The notes under the pieces are model-generated. The model was not told the origin of the DNA, did not search any database, and saw only the letters and a program-made list of their open reading frames with translations. The position numbers were made by a program, and so were the translations under genes. This document shows positions 51,976 to 60,144 of a stretch of DNA of 64,000 nucleotides, one piece after another; the first letter of the stretch is position 1; each line of letters opens with the position of its first letter. Location: contig DATJRY010000015.1 of the NCBI GenBank assembly GCA_035504415.1, positions 36,524-100,523 on the forward strand, in the 5' to 3' direction. The DNA comes from Candidatus Sulfotelmatobacter sp. (lineage in GTDB: Bacteria; Vulcanimicrobiota; Vulcanimicrobiia; Vulcanimicrobiales; Vulcanimicrobiaceae).

Positions 51976-53186
51976 TCGATCCCGCCGATTACGGCCTGGA
52001 CAACCTTCCCTTCGGCGTCGTCGAATACGACGACCGCGTCTTCCCGGCGGTCGCGTTCGAAGATCGCGTCGTCGACCTCGACGCGCTGGTCGGCGCGAAC
52101 GTGCTCGACGAAGAGAGCCTGCGCGGTGCGAGCACGCTCAACGCGTTCCTCGGCCGCGGCCACAGCGTCTGGTCCGCGGTCCGCGCGCGCTTACAGCAGC
52201 TGCTGGGACCCGCCGCGGCAGGCCACGAGCGCGCCGCCGTCGCCCGCGCGTCGCATCCGCGCGACGCGGTGCGCGAGTGCCTGCCGGTCGCGATCGGCGA
52301 CTACGTCGACTTCTACTCCTCGATCGAGCACGCCACCAACGTCGGCGAGATCTTGCGGCCCGGGACACCGCTGTTGCCGAACTACCGGCACATCCCGATC
52401 GGCTACCACGGGCGTTCGGGCACCGTGGTGCTGAGCGGGACGTCGATTCGGCGTCCGCACGGCCAGCGCAAGCCGACCGGTGCCGACGCGCCGGTCTTCG
52501 GGCCGACGCAACAGCTCGACGTCGAGCTGGAGATGGCCTGGATCGCCGGACCCGGGAACGACTTGGGCGTGCCGATCGGCGCCAACGCCGTGCGCCCGCA
52601 CGTCTTCGGCTACGTGTTGCTCAACGACTGGAGCGCACGGGACATCCAAGGCTGGGAGTATCAGCCGCTCGGACCGTTCCTGGGGAAGTCGTTCGGGACG
52701 TCGATCTCGCCGTGGATCGTCACCCTCGACGCGCTCGAACCGTTCCGGGTCGCGGAGCGCGCGCGCGATCCCGAGCCGTTGCCGTATCTGCGCGCGAACC
52801 TGCCGTGGGCGTACGACGTCGAGCTGGAGATGCTGCTGGTCACGCCGCGTATGCGCGAGCACGCGCACCCGCCGCTGACGATCTCGCGCACCAACCTGCG
52901 CGGCATGTATTGGACGGTCGCGCAGCAGCTCGCGCACGTCACGTCCAACGGCGCGACGATCAGGCCCGGCGATCTGTTCGGCACCGGAACGATCTCCGGG
53001 CCGACGCCGGGCTCCGAAGGGTCGCTGCTCGAACTGACGCACCGGGGCGCACGGCCGCTCGCGCTTCCGGGGCGCGAGACGCGCGGATTCCTCGAGGCCG
53101 GCGACACCGTCATCATTCGCGGGCGCGCGACGAACGGGGCGGCGCGGGTGGGTTTCGGCGAGGTCGTCGGCACGATCGTCGGCTGA
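51972..53186 (+). CDS. fahA: Fumarylacetoacetase
   Basis: The enzyme splits fumarylacetoacetate into fumarate and acetoacetate at the end of tyrosine breakdown. The 404-residue protein has the N-terminal beta domain (YGLDNLPFGVVEYDD) and the catalytic domain with DYVDFYSSIEHATNVGEI (metal-binding Asp), RHIPIGYHGRSGTVV (catalytic His), LDVELEMAWIAGPGN, LLNDWSARDIQGWEYQPLGP and GTISGPTPGSEGSLLE. GTG 51972 overlaps the upstream gene by 4 bases. No other tyrosine-pathway genes are in the window. Confidence 0.94.
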   Translation: MIDPADYGLDNLPFGVVEYDDRVFPAVAFEDRVVDLDALVGANVLDEESLRGASTLNAFLGRGHSVWSAVRARLQQLLGPAAAGHERAAVARASHPRDAVRECLPVAIGDYVDFYSSIEHATNVGEILRPGTPLLPNYRHIPIGYHGRSGTVVLSGTSIRRPHGQRKPTGADAPVFGPTQQLDVELEMAWIAGPGNDLGVPIGANAVRPHVFGYVLLNDWSARDIQGWEYQPLGPFLGKSFGTSISPWIVTLDALEPFRVAERARDPEPLPYLRANLPWAYDVELEMLLVTPRMREHAHPPLTISRTNLRGMYWTVAQQLAHVTSNGATIRPGDLFGTGTISGPTPGSEGSLLELTHRGARPLALPGRETRGFLEAGDTVIIRGRATNGAARVGFGEVVGTIVG

Positions 53187-53301
53187 GGAACGACGGAAAA
53201 CGCGGTCCTGACGGCGTACAGCGGGGAACAGCCACCTCGGTCGATCGTATGTTTGATCGCCAGCACTGCACTTTGTCTTCGAGGCTCCGTCGGAGGTCTC
53301 C

Positions 53302-54969
53302 ATGCGCTCCCGCTCCGTCGCACGGTTCATCGCCATCGCTGGTCTGGTCGCACTCGGCAGCGGCTGCGCCGGCTCTCGCGGTTCCACCTCGATGGTGCCG
53401 CATGTCGGCTCGAACGTTCCCACCGGCGCTGAGCGAAGCGTCACCTTCAAGCTGGTAGTTCCGACCAAGCCCGGGGCGGGGACGACGAGCCAGAGGCGCG
53501 TCCCGAAGTACGTCTCGCCGTCGACGCAGTCGATCGCGATCATCGTCAACGGCGGCACGCCGGTCGCCGAGACGATCCAGACCAGCGGTCCGAACTGCAC
53601 GACGCCGACGGTGATCTCGCCGACCACCTGCACGATCTCGTTCACCGCGCCGGTCGGGACCGACACCATCGAGATCGACACGTACGATCAGCCGAACACC
53701 GGCTCCGGCCCCTACGTGGGCAACGACCTCTCGAACACCTCGTTCCTCGCCACGATCACCGCCGGGGAAAACAACGTCATCACCGCGACCTTGGGGGGCG
53801 TGGCCGCCTCGGCGACCGTCACCCCGCTGGCGAACTCGGGGTATCTGGTCGGTTCGCAGAGCGGCATGATCGCGTACGGCGACAAGTCGTTCAGTGTGGC
53901 CGTCGTCTCGTACGACGCCGACCAGAACCCGATCGTCGGGCTGGGCGCACCGTCGCTCTCCCTGCAGGGATCGTCGGGACTTTCGATCACCGGCCCCGCC
54001 ACCGGTGCCTCGCAGAACATCTTCACCTTCAAGAACACCGCGTTCGGAACCAGCGAACAGCTGATCGCGACGGTCACTCCCCTCGCCGGCACCACCGGAC
54101 AGCCGGTCACCGAGGCGATTCCGGTCGAGACCAAGCACGTCGTCGTCTACACCCTCAACCCCACCAACAACGCGGCCTACGTCTTCTACGACGAGAACGG
54201 TACGGCGCAATACTCGCTCGCGGTCCCGGGCGGCAACAACGCGGAAGACGGTCTGGCGGTGGACGCCAACGGCACCGTGGCGATTCCGATCAGCAACGGG
54301 ACGGTCGACGTGTATACGAACGGTGCGACCTCGCCGAGTTATACGATTAGCGGCGTGGTCAGCAATCCGGGCGGCGCGTGCTTCGATCACGAGGGCGACC
54401 TCTATCTCACCGACAGCAACGGCAACTCGGGGAACGGTCAGGTCGAGATGGTCACGGCCGGCGGGACGACGACCGCGGCGACCTACAAGACCGACATCGT
54501 GGGCCCCTTCGCATGCGCCGTCGATCCGGTCGACGACTCGCTGTGGGTGCTGAACCTGGGCAACTCGTCGGTCGTGCAGTATCCGCACGGCTCGACCACG
54601 CCCGAGCAAGAGTTCGCTTTGAGCGGCGGCGAGAGCTACTCGGACGAGTCGATCGCGCTCGACCGCTTCGGCACGATGTACATCGGCGAGAACGACGCCA
54701 GCGACGTGCCGCAGGTGCAGGTCTATCTGCTCGGCACGCACTCGTCGGACTTCGTGTTGAACACCTATGACCCGAGCGGGTTCTGGGCCCCGACCGGCCT
54801 GGCGGTCGACGTCGCCGGAAACCTGTGGGTCGGCGACTTCACCAACGGGGGCGGCGGCGGCGCGGTCCAGGAGTACCCGGGCTACGTGACCGCGTCGTCG
54901 TCGGCGACGATGCTGCCGTACACGCCGCTCAACTCGCTGCTCGGCCTCGCGGTGAATCCGAGCCAGTAA
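53302..54969 (+). CDS. Surface lipoprotein with beta-propeller-like C-terminal half
   Basis: A 555-residue predicted lipoprotein: basic start, hydrophobic core and lipobox LGSGC near residues 18-22. The N-terminal half is beta-rich and Thr/Ser-rich, probably Ig-like. The C-terminal half has repeats such as GLAVDANGTVAIPI, ACFDHEGDLYLTDSNGN, CAVDPVDDSLWVLNLGN and GLAVDVAGNLWVGDF, typical of NHL/SMP30-type propellers. GGAGG precedes the ATG. The role is unknown; binding at the cell surface is plausible. Confidence 0.75.
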   Translation: MRSRSVARFIAIAGLVALGSGCAGSRGSTSMVPHVGSNVPTGAERSVTFKLVVPTKPGAGTTSQRRVPKYVSPSTQSIAIIVNGGTPVAETIQTSGPNCTTPTVISPTTCTISFTAPVGTDTIEIDTYDQPNTGSGPYVGNDLSNTSFLATITAGENNVITATLGGVAASATVTPLANSGYLVGSQSGMIAYGDKSFSVAVVSYDADQNPIVGLGAPSLSLQGSSGLSITGPATGASQNIFTFKNTAFGTSEQLIATVTPLAGTTGQPVTEAIPVETKHVVVYTLNPTNNAAYVFYDENGTAQYSLAVPGGNNAEDGLAVDANGTVAIPISNGTVDVYTNGATSPSYTISGVVSNPGGACFDHEGDLYLTDSNGNSGNGQVEMVTAGGTTTAATYKTDIVGPFACAVDPVDDSLWVLNLGNSSVVQYPHGSTTPEQEFALSGGESYSDESIALDRFGTMYIGENDASDVPQVQVYLLGTHSSDFVLNTYDPSGFWAPTGLAVDVAGNLWVGDFTNGGGGGAVQEYPGYVTASSSATMLPYTPLNSLLGLAVNPSQ

Positions 54970-54982
54970 CCGCCGACGCCCG

Positions 54983-55486
54983 CTACGCCTTGCGGCGGGT
55001 GGTTTTCTTGCGGGTCGTCTTCTTGCGCGCCGCCGTCGCTTTCTTGCGCGTCGCGGTCTTCTTGCGGGTGGACGTCGCCTTCTTGCGGGTGGACGTCGCT
55101 TTCTTGCGGGTGGCCGTGGTCTTCTTGCGGGTCGAGGTCGCCTTCTTGCGGGTCGTTCCGGCGGCTTTGCGCGCGCGGGCCCGGCCGGCGACGGCGGCTC
55201 GCTTGGCGCGGGCGCTATGAGGCCGCACGCCGACGTCCGCGGCCGACGTCTCGCTCAGGTCGACGTCGTAGTGCTTGGCAGCCTTCTTGATGTTGGCGAA
55301 GGCCAGGTCACGATCGGCCGCCGAGACGCCTTCGACCTGGTCGAGCCGGGCGATCGCGTTGCGGACGTGCCGCGCGTCGGTCAGCGGCTCTTTGCGCTGC
55401 TTCGGAAACGCGTAGACGCTGTCGGGCAAATCGCTCTGCGTCGTGAGCCGCCCGTGCTTTTCGTGGGGACGCCATGTCGCTCGCAT
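54983..55486 (-). CDS. Histone-H1-like protein with Lys-rich repeat tail
   Basis: A 167-residue protein. Residues 1-85 form a small conserved domain (HEKHGRLTTQSDLPDSVYAF, LTDARHVRNAIARLDQVEGV, AFANIKKAAKHYDVD) of the DUF6582 kind. Residues 90-167 are almost pure Lys/Arg/Ala/Thr with repeated TRKKAT units, as in bacterial histone-H1-like proteins that coat DNA. ATG 55486 is preferred to a GTG at 55507. It is encoded 38 bp after the hydrolase-like lipoprotein gene. DNA compaction is the likely role of the tail; the front domain is unassigned. Confidence 0.75.
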   Translation of the reverse strand: MRATWRPHEKHGRLTTQSDLPDSVYAFPKQRKEPLTDARHVRNAIARLDQVEGVSAADRDLAFANIKKAAKHYDVDLSETSAADVGVRPHSARAKRAAVAGRARARKAAGTTRKKATSTRKKTTATRKKATSTRKKATSTRKKTATRKKATAARKKTTRKKTTRRKA

Positions 55487-55524
55487 GGCCCCAGTGTACC
55501 CGAGCACGGGCGGCTCGCAAAGCC

Positions 55525-57246
55525 CTAGAAGTTGGTCCCCCCGTTATACGGCGGCCCGTTCACCGCGTACCCGAACAGGGTCCCGGCGGTCGTGTCCATG
55601 TACGTCTCGTCGGAGGCGAGGACGTACCCGGCCGCGATCAGCGCCTTGACCTGCGTGTCGTACTGGGCGACGTAGTTGGCCTGGTTGCCGTACAGCGTGG
55701 TCAGCTGCGAGCTGCTGAAGACGTTGAAGACGCCGGTGTTCCCACAGGTGTCGGAGATGCTGTTGGTCAGCGCCGGCGGCAGCGAGACTTCCTGGGCGCC
55801 GTCGGAAGCGATCTCGGTCGGCTGCCCGAGCGGGAACATCTCGTCGGGCGTGCGCACGCCGCCCTGCGGCCACATGTTCGCGTCCAGCGCCGGGACTTGA
55901 AGCGTGGCCCCGATCGAGTCGTTGAACGTGTTCAGCGTCGCGCCGTTGACGACCGTCGTCTGCACGCTCGGCGCGCTGGTCAGCGTGAAGTACGTGCTCG
56001 CCGGCAGCGACGGCGCGCTGCTCGCTGCGGCGACGCCGAGCTGTTTCTCCAACTCGAGGAAGATCGCGCGGAAGTACGGCTGATAGCCGATCGGGTTGGT
56101 CGCGACCGAGACGCCGGCGTCGCACGCGCCGCCTTGCGTGACGGCCGGGTTGGGCGCGAACACGCCGGCGCCGCTGGCGGCGGCCGGAACGGCGCTGGCG
56201 CCGTGCGGCCCGGGCCAGTCGTAGCGGCGATAGTTCGCGATCGACGTCGGCGAGTCGCTCAAGCTGGCGAACACGCGATAGAAGTCGGTGTAGTTCGCGA
56301 CGTCGATGTAGAACGGATCGCTGCCGGGCCGGCTGAGCAACTGTGCCGCGCTCAGCGGCGACGCGCCCGCGTTCGCGTTGGGATCGAGGTACGCTCCCAT
56401 CGGCGCGCCCGCCGCGGCGCCCAAGTTGTTGATCGCGAGCCAATTCCCGGTCCCGTCGATCGGGATCATGCCCTGGAAGACGGCCTTGAGGTTGGTCGGA
56501 TCGACGTTGAAACCCTCGGCGAGCAGCGTGTTGACGGTCCATGCACTCTGGCTGATGCCGGTGAAGATGCGCGTCGCGAACGTCGGCGGCGTATAGGTCG
56601 CGCCGGTGACGGTCGGCGCCGCGGTGGTGCCGGCCAACATGCGGCCGAAGTCGCGCTCGACGACCAGCCCTTCACCCTGCGCGTTGGCGGGGATCGAGGT
56701 GTTGTCGCCGTTGGTCGTCGCGCTGCTCTGCCACTGCACGCGGCCGTACGCCGTCGCGTTGTTCTGCAAGAAGCCGTTGCCCATCCCGGTCGCCCACATC
56801 TGGCCGTCCGGTGAAGTGCCGCCGGTCGAAGCCGGGCTCTGGTTGAGGCTGCCGAGCGAGATCGCGGAGCTGCGGTTCTCGGCGTCGACGAGGATCACGG
56901 TGTCCGGCGCCGAGCCGGCGGCGGGCGCGATGATCTCGTACTGTGTCGTGTAGTCGACCATCCCGTTCGCGTCCTTCGGCTGCGAACCGATGTTCACGAC
57001 CGCTTCTTTCGGATCGATGATGCCGCTGATGACGCCGTACGTCTTGACGTACGGGACGCCGTTGAACGTGCCGACCGGCAGTTGCCCCAGAACCGTCATC
57101 GAGACGACGCGCGATTTGAGAGCCAGTGCCGGGTTCGGGGTGGGAAGGTTACGCGGCGGCGTCGTGCCCGAGCCGCCGCACGCGGCCGGAACGACACCAA
57201 GGGTCGCGGCCAAAATGACCGCGAGCCGAAAAGCCGAGGGATGCAA
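55525..57246 (-). CDS. Exported alpha/beta-hydrolase-domain lipoprotein
   Basis: A 573-residue protein with a signal and lipobox (VVPAACGG near residue 23). The body matches the alpha/beta hydrolase domain family with a GxSxS-type elbow: FTGISQSAWTVNTLLAEGFN, followed by FQGMIPIDGTGNWLAINNLG, and upstream LVVERDFGRMLAGTT. The nucleophile would be the Ser of GISQS. The substrate is unknown. It lies upstream of the H1-like gene on the same strand, after a 114-bp gap from the TRAP binding protein gene. Confidence 0.72.
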   Translation of the reverse strand: MHPSAFRLAVILAATLGVVPAACGGSGTTPPRNLPTPNPALALKSRVVSMTVLGQLPVGTFNGVPYVKTYGVISGIIDPKEAVVNIGSQPKDANGMVDYTTQYEIIAPAAGSAPDTVILVDAENRSSAISLGSLNQSPASTGGTSPDGQMWATGMGNGFLQNNATAYGRVQWQSSATTNGDNTSIPANAQGEGLVVERDFGRMLAGTTAAPTVTGATYTPPTFATRIFTGISQSAWTVNTLLAEGFNVDPTNLKAVFQGMIPIDGTGNWLAINNLGAAAGAPMGAYLDPNANAGASPLSAAQLLSRPGSDPFYIDVANYTDFYRVFASLSDSPTSIANYRRYDWPGPHGASAVPAAASGAGVFAPNPAVTQGGACDAGVSVATNPIGYQPYFRAIFLELEKQLGVAAASSAPSLPASTYFTLTSAPSVQTTVVNGATLNTFNDSIGATLQVPALDANMWPQGGVRTPDEMFPLGQPTEIASDGAQEVSLPPALTNSISDTCGNTGVFNVFSSSQLTTLYGNQANYVAQYDTQVKALIAAGYVLASDETYMDTTAGTLFGYAVNGPPYNGGTNF

Positions 57247-57360
57247 CAGGGGACCCTCCGCGGAAACTCGCCTCCACCCGGTGAGACGGAAAGTGGAAGA
57301 ATATTCCCATCGTATCCCCTCGACCGGCGTACCAAACGGGGGCGCCCCCCGCTGGGTGAG

Positions 57361-58389
57361 TCAGCCCAAGTAGCCCACGCTGCGCTCGAGCGCGGTCCAC
57401 GCGGCATCGCCGAACGCGACTTTTTCCTTGGCGTAGAAGCCGGCACTCGCGAGCCGGGCACGGAACGGCCCGACCTCGACGCGGTTGAGGACCATTCCGC
57501 GCCGCACGAGCTTGTCGGCCAGGCTGGCCTCGGAAAGCTGCATGTCGCGCCGGTTGGTGAGCGCCTTGGCGTCGATCTCTTCGTGCAAGATCGTCTGCAA
57601 GTCGGGCGGCAACGACTGCCAGGCCTGCGCGTTGGCGACAACCCAGAAGTTCGACCACATGTGGTTGGTCACCGAGATGTATTTCTGGACCTCGAAGAGC
57701 CGGTAGGTCTCCAAGATCGTGAACGGATTCTCTTGCGCGTCGACGACGTGCGTCTGCAGCGCGGTGTACATCTCGCTGGCCGCGATCGGCGTCGGCGCCG
57801 CGCCGAGCGCCGAGAACATGTCGGTCCAGATGTGCGTGGGCGGCGTGCGGATCTTCAAGCCGGCCATGTCGCCGACGACGCGTATCGGTTTGGTCGAGGT
57901 CGTCACCTGGCGGAAGCCGTTGACCCACGGCCGCGCGAACGTGTGGAACGGCCCTTTTTCGTCCATCTCCGCGCGCACGAGCGCGCCGAGCTGGCCGTCG
58001 AAGGCGGCCAGCGCCTGCGGTTGGTCGTGGAAGGCGAAGCCGATCCCTTCGATCCCGGCCAGCGGCGCGACGGCGGCGTAGATCCCCCCGTAGCCGGAGT
58101 AGAGCTGGATCGCGCCGGTGCGCACCTGCGAGAGCATCGCCGGATCGCCGCCCAGGACGTTGTTCGGATAGATCTCGATCGCCAGGCGCCCGTTCGAGCG
58201 TTTGGCGACCGCGTTCTTCACCAGCACCGCGTTGACGTGCAGCGGATGGTTCAGCTGGACCGCGTGTGCCCACTTGAGGGTGAACTGCGCAGCCCTGGCT
58301 GGCGCCCGGACGAACGCGATCGACGCGAACGTTCCGGCGGCACCGGCCAGGAAGGTCTTACGAGTCGGTGCGGTCTTAGATCGGGTCAT
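57361..58389 (-). CDS. TRAP-transporter substrate-binding protein (DctP family)
   Basis: A 342-residue exported protein with a twin-Arg-poor, Tat/Sec-like signal (TRKTFLAGAAGTFASIAFVR...AARA). The DctP fold shows KWAHAVQLNHPLHVNAVLVK, GRLAIEIYPNNVLGG, MAGLKIRTPPTHIWTDMFSA (ligand Arg) and ALQTHVVDAQENPFTILETY. Most relatives bind small carboxylates. No membrane subunits (DctQ/DctM) are encoded nearby. The gene begins 14 bases inside the malate synthase gene, so it is co-translated with an enzyme of C2 metabolism, which may hint at a small organic acid ligand. Confidence 0.87.
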   Translation of the reverse strand: MTRSKTAPTRKTFLAGAAGTFASIAFVRAPARAAQFTLKWAHAVQLNHPLHVNAVLVKNAVAKRSNGRLAIEIYPNNVLGGDPAMLSQVRTGAIQLYSGYGGIYAAVAPLAGIEGIGFAFHDQPQALAAFDGQLGALVRAEMDEKGPFHTFARPWVNGFRQVTTSTKPIRVVGDMAGLKIRTPPTHIWTDMFSALGAAPTPIAASEMYTALQTHVVDAQENPFTILETYRLFEVQKYISVTNHMWSNFWVVANAQAWQSLPPDLQTILHEEIDAKALTNRRDMQLSEASLADKLVRRGMVLNRVEVGPFRARLASAGFYAKEKVAFGDAAWTALERSVGYLG

Positions 58390-59905
58390 GGTAGCCGGCG
58401 CGGATCATCTCCTCGCTCTGGCTACGCGCTTCGCGGAACAGCGCCTGCTGCGCCGGGGCCTGGTTCTGCGGCTCGGCCAGCAGCTTCGCCAGCTCCTCGT
58501 CGAAGAACCGCGAGACGTCCTGCGCCGTGTGCATGCCGTGGCGGACGCGCTGCGCGATCATCAGCCGATAGATGCGATCGGTGGCGAGGTCCTCCATGTA
58601 GCCGTCGAGCAGTGAGGCGCCCAGGCCGCTGAGGTACCCGTGGCGGTAGCGAATGACCGTGCGCACCGCCGCGCGCGTCCCGGCTTCGCTCTTCGTGCCG
58701 ACGCCGGCGATCGAGGGCAAGAGGTCCGGCGTCGCGTTCGCGCCCGGCTTGCGCTTCATCCCTTGATTGGGTTTGGGGAATTGGGCGACCGCGATCGCAT
58801 TCTGGTCCGGATGGCCGGTCCAGGCGCCGTCGAACAGACACGCCGCTTCGTTCTGCTTGTCTTTCTCGAGGACGGCCATCGCGCGCGCGTTCAGCTCGGG
58901 ATCGCCGCGGTCGGGGAAGAGCGCGGTCATGCCGCCGACCGCCAAGATGCCGTGCCGGTGCGAGACTTCGGGGATACGCTCGCGCAGGTTCTGGAAGAAG
59001 CCGACGTCGGTCGGGATCGTGTTGCGATCGGGCAACACCCAATTCGGATCTTCGAGATTGTAGTCGATCAGCGATGCCATGTAGTCCCAACGGCCCAGGT
59101 TCAGTCCCAAGATGTGATCGCGCAAGTTGTACGCGAACTCTTCGATCTCGTACGCGAACGGGAACGCCTCGACCAGCGCCATCGCCTTGATGGCGTAGGG
59201 ATCGTCGAGGCCCTTGGCCTTCGCCAGCGCTTGGAAGACGTCGCGCCACCACAGCGCTTCCTCGGCCGACTCGGATTTCGGGATGTAGATCGCGAGCGGG
59301 TGCTTCAAGCGCGTGAAGTCGAGCTTGTAGACGAGCAGCGCGAGATCGAACAGGCCGGCCGACGTCGGCTCGTCGTAGACGCCGGCTTGTCCCAAGTGCA
59401 GGCCGCGCACGCGCGTCCACAGCACGGTCGAGGACGGCTTGATCGCGACCGTGTTGCCGCCGCGCTTCTGGTCGACGTACGTGAGCTGGCCGTAGTACGC
59501 CTCGATCGCGTTGTCGATCGCCAGCAAGATGCGCGCGAAGTCGTTCGCCATCGAGTCTTCGAAGTCGATCATCACCGCCGGCGAACCGGAGTTGAGCAGC
59601 TTGACGACCAGCTCGTGATCGTCGGCGGGCCCGGTCATCTGATTGCGCTGATCGGCGACCCACGCCGGCAGCTCGACCTTCCAATCGCCCTGCGCCGCCG
59701 AGGGCGGCAGATACGCCGGCTTCTCGCCGCGCTGCGAGGCCGCGAGCCGCTCGTGCCGCTTGGCCAGCAGCGCCTGTTGGCGGTGCGTGAACGCGTCGTG
59801 CAGCGGTTTGTAGAAAGCGGCGAACCCCGCCGGCAGGTCGTTCTCGATCGAGAAGCCTCGCGGGGCGGTGTTCATCGGAGGGATGTGACCCGTCTGCGTC
59901 TGCAT
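58376..59905 (-). CDS. aceB: Malate synthase
   Basis: Malate synthase condenses glyoxylate and acetyl-CoA in the glyoxylate shunt. The 509-residue protein fits the A-type: LPAWVADQRNQMTGPADDHE, VMIDFEDSMANDFARILLAI (metal/substrate acids), WTRVRGLHL, LAIYIPKSESAEEALWW, NLGRWDYMASLID, VGGMTALFPDRGD, ACLFDGAWTGHPDQ (substrate Asp). ATG 59905 has AAAGGG upstream; longer frames merely read back through tRNA-Arg. No isocitrate lyase is in the window. The end overlaps the TRAP binding protein gene by 14 bases. Confidence 0.93.
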   Translation of the reverse strand: MQTQTGHIPPMNTAPRGFSIENDLPAGFAAFYKPLHDAFTHRQQALLAKRHERLAASQRGEKPAYLPPSAAQGDWKVELPAWVADQRNQMTGPADDHELVVKLLNSGSPAVMIDFEDSMANDFARILLAIDNAIEAYYGQLTYVDQKRGGNTVAIKPSSTVLWTRVRGLHLGQAGVYDEPTSAGLFDLALLVYKLDFTRLKHPLAIYIPKSESAEEALWWRDVFQALAKAKGLDDPYAIKAMALVEAFPFAYEIEEFAYNLRDHILGLNLGRWDYMASLIDYNLEDPNWVLPDRNTIPTDVGFFQNLRERIPEVSHRHGILAVGGMTALFPDRGDPELNARAMAVLEKDKQNEAACLFDGAWTGHPDQNAIAVAQFPKPNQGMKRKPGANATPDLLPSIAGVGTKSEAGTRAAVRTVIRYRHGYLSGLGASLLDGYMEDLATDRIYRLMIAQRVRHGMHTAQDVSRFFDEELAKLLAEPQNQAPAQQALFREARSQSEEMIRAGYHDPI

Positions 59906-60034
59906 GCCGGCCCTTTCGCCGTTTCCCGGTGGACCCATCCGCCCGCGTAGGCCAGCCGTCCAATCCGAGCCAATTGGAAGTGATGTGCGCAATGAGGAGT
60001 TTTCCGCCCTCGACCTGTAGTTCCGACACCGGAT

Positions 60035-60108
60035 GCGCCCGTAGCTCAACTGGATAGAGCGAGGCACTCCTAAGGCCGAGGTTGGCGGTTCAAGTCCGCC
60101 CGGGCGCA
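60035..60108 (+). tRNA. tRNA-Arg (anticodon CCT)
   Basis: Acceptor GCGCCCG/CGGGCGC, D arm GCTC...GAGC, loop CTCCTAA (CCT, reading AGG), T arm GGCGG-TTCAAGT-CCGCC. The anticodon stem AGGCA/GGCCG pairs in only its three central positions, with A-G mismatches at both ends. CCA is not encoded. Confidence 0.82.
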
Positions 60109-60144
60109 TGTTTCCCTCCAGGAGCCCAGGTCATCGCACGACGC

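Noticed and set aside
59906..60109. N-terminal extension of malate synthase beginning MRPGGLEPPTS on the minus strand
   Set aside because: These codons are the reverse strand of tRNA-Arg and its flank, a well-known source of false N-termini. The ATG at 59905 has a ribosome-binding site and gives normal family length.
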